Below, one piece after another: positions 1 to 5,281 of a DNA stretch of 9,547 nucleotides; the stretch's first letter is position 1, and the number at the start of each line of letters is the position of its first letter. The translations under genes were made by a program, and so were the position numbers. The DNA comes from JACPLA01 sp964602055 (GTDB lineage Bacteria; Bacteroidota; Ignavibacteria; UBA10030). A model generated the notes under the pieces. That model ran no database searches and was not told the DNA's origin. It was given only the letters and a program-made list of their open reading frames with translations. The stretch spans positions 1 through 9,547 of the forward strand of contig CAZRPU010000068.1 in the NCBI GenBank assembly GCA_964602055.1. Direction: 5' to 3'.

Positions 1-2
1 GA

Positions 3-65
3 GGAGTTGACAAGGTCCAGATCTTCTCTGGGCCTTTGCTGTATCCAGGGGATACGCCGACATGA
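3..65 (+). CDS. C-terminal tail of an unidentified upstream protein (partial)
   Basis: Reading frame 3 is open from the window edge and stops at TGA 63-65. The 20 visible residues end in KVQIFSGPLLYPGDTPT, which reads like a plausible protein tail. The stop overlaps the ATG of the next gene as ATGA (62-65), the usual geometry of translationally coupled genes, so the transporter is probably the second or later gene of an operon. No domain can be recognised from so few residues. The alternative is that this is untranslated leader sequence with a chance open frame; the ATGA overlap is the main argument for a real gene. Confidence 0.45.
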   Translation, partial: GVDKVQIFSGPLLYPGDTPT

Positions 66-994
66 AAACCAAAGAGTGGTCTGCTTTTATTCTCCTCGGT
101 CTGATCTGGGGATCCTCATTCCTCTGGATCCGCATTGCTGTTCAGGATACGGGACCTTTTACGCTGGTTGCTCTCAGGCTCTTGTTTGGACTTGCAGGGC
201 TTCTGGTCGTCATGCGATACAAGAAGCAATCTTTTCCACGGGATTGGAGCGTCCTCCGCTCGCTCATTATCATGGGCGTGATCAATACGGCTCTCCCCTT
301 TACGCTCATCTCGTGGGGTGAAACAAGAATCGAGTCGAGCCTCGCATCAATCCTCAACGGCACAGTTCCACTCTTCGCCATTATCATCGCCCATTTCTGG
401 CTTCATGATGAACGGATCACGACGGCCCGGATTCTCGGCCTCATCATCGGGTTTGTGGGCGTGGTGATTCTTGTGGGGCGTGATTTCGACGTGGAGAGCC
501 TGACGGGAAGCTTCCTCGGGCAACTCGCGGTGATCGGGGCTGCGATCAGCTACTCCTTCGCGGCGACGTTTTCCCGGAAAAAACTCCGCGGCCAACCCCC
601 GGTTGTCCAATCAACAGTTTCGATCCTTGTGGCGGACATCTTGCTGTGGCTCTCCCTCCCACCCGTCAATCAGTTTGCACCTCAACTCGATGCACCGAAC
701 CAATTCCCCACTCTTCCCATCACCTGGTTCGCCCTCCTCTGGCTCGGCCTCCTGGGATCGTGCGTGGCTTATCTCCTCTATTTCTATCTCCTCAATGCAT
801 GGGGTGTGACGCGCTCGTCGCTCGTGACCTACGTTTTTCCGGTGGTGGGCCTCCTGCTGGGCATCATCTTTCTCGGCGAGTCGGCCGACTGGCGGCTCCT
901 TGTCGGCTCGGCTCTCGTGGTCAGCGGGATACTGGTAGTCAATCTGAGGCCGCCGCAGTTCTTCTCCATCAGCCGAAGAAACCGCTCAGAGTAG
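62..994 (+). CDS. EamA/DMT-superfamily inner-membrane transporter
   Basis: A 310-residue, very hydrophobic protein with about ten predicted transmembrane helices arranged as two EamA repeats (roughly residues 7-137 and 150-293), the standard length and architecture of the drug/metabolite transporter superfamily. Family signatures visible are WGSSFLWIR in helix 1, the short polar linker around RKKLRG between the repeats, and FLGES...LLVGSALVVSGILVVN at the end of the second repeat. The tail after about residue 297 is basic and probably cytoplasmic. The ATG is preceded by AGGGGA (47-52) at 9 nt spacing, which supports this start. Such proteins export amino acids, metabolites or drugs, but the substrate cannot be read from sequence. 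It overlaps the preceding frame by ATGA and ends about 220 bp before a bidirectional terminator. Nothing links it to the cytochrome operon. Confidence 0.93.
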   Translation: MKTKEWSAFILLGLIWGSSFLWIRIAVQDTGPFTLVALRLLFGLAGLLVVMRYKKQSFPRDWSVLRSLIIMGVINTALPFTLISWGETRIESSLASILNGTVPLFAIIIAHFWLHDERITTARILGLIIGFVGVVILVGRDFDVESLTGSFLGQLAVIGAAISYSFAATFSRKKLRGQPPVVQSTVSILVADILLWLSLPPVNQFAPQLDAPNQFPTLPITWFALLWLGLLGSCVAYLLYFYLLNAWGVTRSSLVTYVFPVVGLLLGIIFLGESADWRLLVGSALVVSGILVVNLRPPQFFSISRRNRSE

Positions 995-1094
995 TCTTTC
1001 TGAGAAAGGTCGTTTGGATGTCCCTTCAACCTGGTCTCCTCAGATCTCCATTCTGGTCATAGTTGAACCGAATATTGCTGGTTGCTCTTACATG

Positions 1095-1114
1095 TGTTTA
1101 TTCTTTCAACACTC
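1095..1114 (+). repeat. 20-bp repeat, copy 1 (imperfect dyad)
   Basis: The sequence TGTTTATTCTTTCAACACTC matches 2442-2461 at 19 of 20 positions. The core is a dyad, TGTTTA-TTCTT-TCAACA, with one mismatch between its arms. The two copies bracket the minus-strand hydrolase gene in direct orientation. This copy lies about 100 bp after the transporter stop and is not upstream of any plus-strand gene seen here. It could be an operator, a recombination scar or part of a processed RNA. Confidence 0.6.
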
Positions 1115-1214
1115 CGCAATCAGGCTCCTCGCAAAGCTCTATTACACAGGAAACCATGGCGGAGGAACATGGGGCGTGACATTCGTTCCCTGATACACGG
1201 CGTTAGTGAACCGC

Positions 1215-1245
1215 AAAAGCCAGCCCATTCGTGAGCTGGCTTTTT
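1215..1245. terminator. Bidirectional rho-independent terminator with TTCG loop
   Basis: A perfect 10-bp stem AAAAGCCAGC / GCTGGCTTTT is followed by a T-run on the plus strand. Inside it, a C-A mismatch is followed by two more pairs (CA/TG) closing a TTCG tetraloop (1228-1231). The A-run on the left gives a T-run on the minus strand, so the element can end the transporter transcript from the left and the hydrolase transcript from the right. Confidence 0.9.
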
Positions 1246-1318
1246 CATTTCATCTTCTTTATGAAATTCCAAAATCTTCGATTTCCACCTGAAATCCCTG
1301 TTTAGACCAGAAGACGGC

Positions 1319-2197
1319 TCAGCCAACGGTTCCCAGCGATCCCTTGATGAAAGAGAGGATAAGCTTCATCGCGGGGTCATTGAGACGTATCATTCCCTCA
1401 ACGACACCCATATGTGTTCGGTCGGGAAGGACTGCATATGTTGCCTCAGCGCCGACTTTGCGTGCCCGATAGACAAAATCCTCAACAGTCAGAAGCTTCG
1501 GTGGATCATAGAGTTCCTTATCGCCCAGCAGCAAGTATGTTCGCGGCATGGCGGAGGTCACGTGATTGCACGGGAGGCTGTGGATGAATAATTCCTTTGT
1601 GCCAAAAATCTTGAAATACCAGTCCGTGGCAAATATGGAAACCTGCTCCTGCGGTGAGATCATGCCAAGGCTTCCCGCGTCGCTCATCATGGTGCCGATG
1701 GCGACGCATCCGGCAATATCTCTCAGATTCAGGCCGGATTCATGAAGGTACTGGGCATCGGTAGATACAAGGGCTGCGAGATGTCCCCCGGCGCTGTGGC
1801 CGACGACAAACACTTGTGTGGAGTCACCGTCAAACTTGCTGATCTGACGCTTGACCCACGCAAGGGCCCTTGCCACATCGCGCGGTTGAGCTGGCCATGC
1901 AGAATCAGCAGCAAGGCGGTAGCTGATCACGGCGCACCCGATACCGTTCTGCTGAAAGGATTCGCCGACCTTGTTGTAAGGAAATTCTTTGCGGTCACCG
2001 TTGATAAAACTTCCGCCATGAACAAAGACGACGACAGGATAGTGATGAATGCGCGGAGCGTAGAGGTCTAGTTCCGTCTTATGAGAATTTCCCTCCCCAT
2101 ACTGAATATTGAGTGTGACCGTACCAAAAGGCGTTTCGGTTGTTCTTGGATCCGCGTAGGTTAATGAGACAACAAGGAACAGACACAACACTTTCAT
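1319..2197 (-). CDS. Secreted alpha/beta-hydrolase (esterase/carboxylesterase-like)
   Basis: A 292-residue protein read from ATG at 2197. That start gives a short signal peptide (MKVLCLFLVVSLTYA, likely cut before D16) and has AGGA at 9 nt spacing; a start 72 nt further upstream would add a basic, non-signal-like stretch. It shows the alpha/beta-hydrolase landmarks in order: oxyanion motif HGG (residues 60-62), nucleophile elbow GHSAGG with Ser135, an acidic segment GDKELYD (D226, E228 or D231 as the acid) and PDRTH with catalytic His262. The pattern fits the BD-FAE/kynurenine-formamidase-like esterase group, acting on small esters in the periplasm or outside. The substrate is unknown. It is monocistronic, ends at the bidirectional terminator and is divergent from the cytochrome operon. 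A role in electron transfer is not suggested by sequence. Confidence 0.9.
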   Translation of the reverse strand: MKVLCLFLVVSLTYADPRTTETPFGTVTLNIQYGEGNSHKTELDLYAPRIHHYPVVVFVHGGSFINGDRKEFPYNKVGESFQQNGIGCAVISYRLAADSAWPAQPRDVARALAWVKRQISKFDGDSTQVFVVGHSAGGHLAALVSTDAQYLHESGLNLRDIAGCVAIGTMMSDAGSLGMISPQEQVSIFATDWYFKIFGTKELFIHSLPCNHVTSAMPRTYLLLGDKELYDPPKLLTVEDFVYRARKVGAEATYAVLPDRTHMGVVEGMIRLNDPAMKLILSFIKGSLGTVG

Positions 2198-2210
2198 GAC
2201 TCTTTTTCCT
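2198..2210 (-). promoter_or_regulatory. Ribosome binding site fixing the hydrolase start
   Basis: On the minus strand AGGAAAAAGAGTC directly precedes the ATG at 2197, placing AGGA (2207-2210) 9 nt upstream. The alternative ATG at 2269 has no comparable site visible, and its extra 24 residues would bury the signal peptide. Confidence 0.65.
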
Positions 2211-2365
2211 ATTATCAATGTTCTCTTTCTTGTTAAACGAATTGAGAAGGAAAAAGTTGTGTCCCTCACTGTTTCTCATGAAATGGCACAAACACATCAG
2301 GAATGCTTTCTAAAATTGTATCGGGTCAAACGAGGAAGGATTCCGAAGCGAAAAGAAGATTTCTT

Positions 2366-2399
2366 TTTGTCGATTATCAAAAATTTTGAAATCGACAAA
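2366..2399. promoter_or_regulatory. 34-bp imperfect palindrome, possible operator or RNA hairpin
   Basis: The arms TTTGTCGATT (2366-2375) and AATCGACAAA (2390-2399) pair perfectly. Inside, after one unpaired A, TCAAA pairs with TTTGA around a 3-nt AAT loop. No T-run follows the stem on either strand, so it is not a canonical terminator. It lies between the two divergent genes, about 170 bp from the hydrolase start and 190 bp from the operon start, where a regulator could act on both. Confidence 0.45.
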
Positions 2400-2441
2400 C
2401 AAACTCGGGTTCCTGAAGCAATAAAAGCAAATATCTGGGAT

Positions 2442-2461
2442 TGTTGATTCTTTCAACACTC
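2442..2461 (+). repeat. 20-bp repeat, copy 2 (perfect dyad core)
   Basis: TGTTGATTCTTTCAACACTC matches copy 1 at 1095-1114 except for one base. Here the core TGTTGA-TTCTT-TCAACA is a perfect 6-bp inverted repeat with a 5-bp spacer, a shape expected of a dimeric regulator site. It ends about 125 bp upstream of the first cytochrome operon gene. Confidence 0.6.
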
Positions 2462-2555
2462 ACGTTACATCTTCTTTCCAGGAATTATTCTCACCTTCGT
2501 TGACGCGCGTCATGTTCCGTGCTTGCGGATTCAAACTCATCACGGTAGATTTCTG

Positions 2556-2576
2556 TTAATTTGTACAGCCCGTACA
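2556..2576 (+). promoter_or_regulatory. Possible operon promoter box overlapped by a TGTAC dyad
   Basis: TTAATTTG (2556-2563) matches the Bacteroidota -7 consensus TAnnTTTG at 7 of 8 positions, but no convincing -33 TTG box sits at the usual spacing. Overlapping it is TGTAC-AGCCC-GTACA (2562-2576), a 5-bp perfect dyad that would cover the transcription start and could be an operator. The short remaining leader to the ATG at 2587 has no Shine-Dalgarno sequence. This is a suggestion from consensus matching only. Confidence 0.25.
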
Positions 2577-2586
2577 CCCCGTCAAA

Positions 2587-3447
2587 ATGGCTCATCGCTT
2601 CTTCGGTCTCTTCCTCCTTTTCCTCGCAGGAACAGCTGCATTCGTCCTCACCTTGAACGGATGGGAATACTATTCTGCTCCTGCGGAAGATCGCGTCTTC
2701 ATGCCCGAACATGGCGAGATGCGACCTTCAGGCAACTTCAGCCACGGCCTGGGTGTCATTGGAGCAACCATGATCACCGTGGGCGTCGCAATGTATTCGA
2801 CACGCAAACGAGTCAAGGCTTTGTGGGATCTGGGCAAACTGTCCGTCTGGCTGGAAGTTCATATCGTTCTCTGCCTCCTCGGCCCCATTCTCGTCATCTA
2901 TCATTCGACTTTTAAATCCGGCGGGATTGCAGCCATCAGCCTGTGGGCCATGCTTTCTGTGGCAGGCAGCGGAATTATCGGACGATTCCTCTATGTCTTG
3001 ATTCCGCGGACATCGGGCGGCAAGGAGATGAGCCGCGACCAAATCAACGAGGAATTCGACCGGCTGAGTCAAACCCTTCTGAAAACGGACGAAGGGAAAG
3101 CAATCTTAACGGAGCTTGATCGGCGCTTTGCATCAATCGAGCGGCCCCGCACCATTCGGCAGACGATCCGGCTTTTCTTCCGCATCCAACGCATGAAAAA
3201 CGAAACCGGACGGTGGACAACCCAAGTGCTGCGAGGTCGGCCCCTTTCCCGTGACCTGGCGCGGCACATTCGCGCAGCAGCCATCGCCCGCGCACGTCTT
3301 TTGCAAAGGTCGGTTCTCCTCCTTCAGGTCGAAAAGCTTTTCTTCTACTGGCATGCCATTCATCTGCCATTCACCATCATTATGTTCATCACGCTTGCTG
3401 CGCACGTGGGAGTCGCCATTTGGCTTGGCTACACGTGGATATTCTAA
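2587..3447 (+). CDS. Di-heme b-type transmembrane cytochrome
   Basis: A 286-residue membrane protein with about five hydrophobic helices (near residues 4-24, 53-71, 88-108, 115-138 and 252-280). One helix carries H92 and H106 and the last carries H259 and H273, both pairs 14 residues apart. This is the bis-heme ligand geometry of cytochrome b and ferric-reductase-like proteins, and predicts two b-hemes stacked across the inner membrane. H53 and H256 are further candidates. Between helices 4 and 5 is a basic, helical domain of about 110 residues, predicted cytoplasmic. The role inferred is passing electrons between the cytoplasmic side (or quinone pool) and the periplasmic cytochromes encoded next. 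ATG 2587 is the only usual start, because TAA at 2557-2559 closes the frame, although it lacks a Shine-Dalgarno. It overlaps the next gene by 28 nt. I cannot assign a named family. Confidence 0.8.
   Translation: MAHRFFGLFLLFLAGTAAFVLTLNGWEYYSAPAEDRVFMPEHGEMRPSGNFSHGLGVIGATMITVGVAMYSTRKRVKALWDLGKLSVWLEVHIVLCLLGPILVIYHSTFKSGGIAAISLWAMLSVAGSGIIGRFLYVLIPRTSGGKEMSRDQINEEFDRLSQTLLKTDEGKAILTELDRRFASIERPRTIRQTIRLFFRIQRMKNETGRWTTQVLRGRPLSRDLARHIRAAAIARARLLQRSVLLLQVEKLFFYWHAIHLPFTIIMFITLAAHVGVAIWLGYTWIF
3408..3422 (+). promoter_or_regulatory. Ribosome binding site selecting a TTG start for the 23-heme cytochrome
   Basis: GGGAG (3408-3412) lies 7 nt before TTG 3420-3422, inside the 3' end of the cytochrome b gene. 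A GTG at 3435 is the main alternative and would also keep the signal peptide, but has no nearby purine-rich site. The first ATG in frame comes too late to keep the whole signal peptide. Confidence 0.55.
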
Positions 3448-5279
3448 GAACCACGATATTCTGCACCGGACTCTCCCTGGCAGTGACGAGTCCCCTCATG
3501 GCCCAGATCTCCCCCGGAGCTCTTTCCCGCGGCCATGAGGCCCTCGACGGCGTTGCCTCTTGTACCTCATGCCACGAGCGGGGGGCCGAGATTGGGAGTT
3601 CAAAATGTCTCAGCTGCCATGGGGAGATAGCATTCCTCCTTGGCAAGAATCACGGGATGCACGCCCGAGTGGCAAACAGAGCGTGCAACGAATGCCACAA
3701 GGAACATCTGGGCCGCGATGCTTCCATCACCAGATTCTCTCCATCATCTTTCGACCATAAAAGCACAGGATTCGAACTGTCGGGAAAGCACGCGGGTCTG
3801 GACTGCGCCAAATGTCATGAACAACCGTCCCTCCGCGTTGAACGAAGCGCAGTCCCAAAAATGGCGACGCGAAAGACGTTCCTCGGACTCAGATCGGATT
3901 GCAGTTCTTGCCACCGGGACCGCCATGACAAGACCGCGGGGGCCGACTGCCGGCAATGTCACACGACTTCGGGATGGGCACCGATTCGAGGCTTTGATCA
4001 CTCGCGAACCAAGTTCGTCCTCACCGGAAAGCACGAATCCGTACTGTGTGCAAAATGCCATGAATCGTTTTCTGTCACACCGCGTCCTGCCGCGCTGGTG
4101 TTCACCGTCGATGCATTTGCGGATTGCGCTCCCTGCCACCGTTCCCCGCATAAACCGGAATTTTCGAGGAACCGCCTGTGCCGTGATTGCCATGCAACGG
4201 AGGGATGGAGAGCCACGAAGGGATTCGACCACACGGCTACGAAATTTCCCCTCGTCGGGCGTCACATACCCGTCGCATGCGAGAAATGTCACGCTGGAAT
4301 GAAGAACCGTAAAGAAGGAACGCCTGCAGATTTCACCACGAGACCTTTTGACGACTGCCGTTCATGTCATACGTCGCCGCATCCTGCATCGCTCAACCAA
4401 AGCTCGTGCAGTACCTGTCACACGCCGGCAAGCTGGCAATCTGTCCGCAACACTGCTTTCGACCACGGACTGACCGGCTTCCCGCTCAAAGGAAAACATG
4501 CATCCACGGCATGCAATGACTGCCACCAGTCCGAGAAGGCCAAGAGCCTGGCAGTGCGCTACCGGAGCCGCCAACAATGCGCCACATGCCATGAGGACTA
4601 TCATCAGGGGATCTTTGGAACACGCTACAAAGACTGTGCACAATGCCATAATGAAGACGGATTCAGACCCTCCACCTTTGGCAGCAGTGATCACGCTCTT
4701 CTTCGTTTTTCTCTTTCAGGTGCGCATGGCGCCGTCGTCTGCAGAGAGTGCCATGCGAAGAAAAACGGCGGTACGGTATTTTCCTTTGCATCACTCCAGT
4801 GCGTGACGTGCCACGAAGATATTCATAAAGGAGCGTTTCACAAGATCATGGGAACCGACGGTTGCGTGACGTGTCATACGCCTGTTGCATGGAACCGCAT
4901 CCTCTTCGATCATCAGCGAACTGAATTCCCCCTTCTGGGCAAACACCTTGCAGTAGCTTGCGGAGAATGTCACAAACAAAGCGGCGGAAGAACGACGTAC
5001 CTTGGAACGACGCAAGAGTGTGCGTCGTGTCATAAGGACCCGCATATGAAGCAATTTGCGCAGAACGGGGCGGGCCGCTGTGAGAGTTGTCATACACCCC
5101 GTTCGTGGAGAATGCTCATCTTTGATCACGAATCCCAGAGCTCCTTTCGTCTTACGGGGGCCCACAGTAAAGTTCCCTGCGGTGCATGTCACAAGAGTGA
5201 AAAGACCCCCCAGGGATCTTTCGTTCGTTTCAAGCCGCTGGTCCAAACATGCGAAGGATGTCATAAAGGATCGAGGTAA
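3420..5279 (+). CDS. Periplasmic 23-heme c-type cytochrome with triplet-heme repeats
   Basis: A 619-residue protein (TTG start) with a signal peptide likely cut at LMA28|Q29, so it is exported. It contains 23 CxxCH heme-attachment motifs, with first cysteines at residues 48, 63, 89, 129, 161, 177, 210, 236, 254, 287, 313, 330, 365, 387, 406, 441, 461, 482, 514, 534, 554, 587 and 611. That is about one heme per 27 residues. After an N-terminal three-heme segment, hemes 4-21 fall into six modules of 72-81 residues. Each runs FDHxxTxFxLxGxHxxxxCxxCH, then CxxCHxxxH, then CxxCHTxxxW; hemes 22-23 begin a seventh. The conserved FDH and GxH histidines are likely distal ligands giving bis-His, low-potential hemes. 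The inferred role is a periplasmic electron wire or reservoir between the membrane cytochrome b and the outer-membrane barrel. It overlaps the upstream gene by 28 nt and is followed after 2 nt by the next cytochrome. Confidence 0.93.
   Translation: MAWLHVDILRTTIFCTGLSLAVTSPLMAQISPGALSRGHEALDGVASCTSCHERGAEIGSSKCLSCHGEIAFLLGKNHGMHARVANRACNECHKEHLGRDASITRFSPSSFDHKSTGFELSGKHAGLDCAKCHEQPSLRVERSAVPKMATRKTFLGLRSDCSSCHRDRHDKTAGADCRQCHTTSGWAPIRGFDHSRTKFVLTGKHESVLCAKCHESFSVTPRPAALVFTVDAFADCAPCHRSPHKPEFSRNRLCRDCHATEGWRATKGFDHTATKFPLVGRHIPVACEKCHAGMKNRKEGTPADFTTRPFDDCRSCHTSPHPASLNQSSCSTCHTPASWQSVRNTAFDHGLTGFPLKGKHASTACNDCHQSEKAKSLAVRYRSRQQCATCHEDYHQGIFGTRYKDCAQCHNEDGFRPSTFGSSDHALLRFSLSGAHGAVVCRECHAKKNGGTVFSFASLQCVTCHEDIHKGAFHKIMGTDGCVTCHTPVAWNRILFDHQRTEFPLLGKHLAVACGECHKQSGGRTTYLGTTQECASCHKDPHMKQFAQNGAGRCESCHTPRSWRMLIFDHESQSSFRLTGAHSKVPCGACHKSEKTPQGSFVRFKPLVQTCEGCHKGSR
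3750..5108 (+). repeat. Six tandem triplet-heme modules within the 23-heme cytochrome
   Basis: The FDH landmark recurs at residues 111, 192, 269, 347, 423 (as SDH) and 496, with a seventh partial unit at 568, giving periods of 81, 77, 78, about 76, 73 and 72 residues. Each full unit carries three CxxCH sites. The units are diverged in DNA sequence, so this is an ancient protein-level duplication rather than a recent DNA tandem repeat. Confidence 0.85.
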
Positions 5280-5281
5280 CT

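Larger units (their letters stand above)
995..1318. other. Gene-free convergent spacer between the transporter and hydrolase genes
   Basis: 324 bp separate the stops of two convergent genes. It contains one copy of a 20-bp dyad repeat (1095-1114) and a strong hairpin terminator (1215-1245). A weak six-bp stem CTCAGA/TCTGAG surrounds the transporter stop codon (985-1004) but has no T-tract. A minus-strand frame (1120-1326) reads through the terminator and has no recognisable protein character. No tRNA or other structured RNA was recognised. Confidence 0.7.
2198..2586. other. Divergent intergenic regulatory region, locally AT-rich
   Basis: 389 bp lie between the divergent hydrolase and the cytochrome operon. 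The part from about 2200 to 2450 is visibly richer in A and T than the flanking genes. It holds a 34-bp imperfect palindrome (2366-2399), copy 2 of the 20-bp repeat (2442-2461), a possible promoter box (2556-2563) and a TGTAC dyad (2562-2576). A plus-strand open frame (2196-2447, 83 codons, lysine-rich) crosses it. That frame lacks a ribosome binding site, starts inside the hydrolase start region and has no recognisable family, so it is not called as a gene. Confidence 0.7.

Noticed and set aside
7..12. TTGACA resembling a -35 promoter box before the transporter
   Set aside because: No -10-like hexamer lies 16-18 bp downstream, and frame 3 across it looks like the tail of an upstream gene that overlaps the transporter by ATGA.
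985..1004. Six-bp hairpin CTCAGA/TCTGAG around the transporter stop codon
   Set aside because: Stem too short, loop contains the stop codon, and no T-run follows; the terminator at 1215-1245 is far stronger.
1148..1179. AGGA followed by a seven-codon ATG frame (MAEEHGA) that could be a leader peptide
   Set aside because: No downstream gene on the same strand before the terminator, so there is nothing for it to regulate.
1120..1326. 68-codon minus-strand frame after the hydrolase
   Set aside because: It runs through the strong bidirectional terminator and overlaps the hydrolase stop; composition does not look like a protein.
2196..2447. 83-codon plus-strand open frame in the divergent spacer
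   Set aside because: No ribosome binding site, its start overlaps the hydrolase start codon on the other strand, and no recognisable domain; kept only as a low-interest observation.
2500..2505. TTGACG as a sigma70-type -35 box for the operon
   Set aside because: The sequence 17 bp downstream is TTGCGG, not a -10 box.
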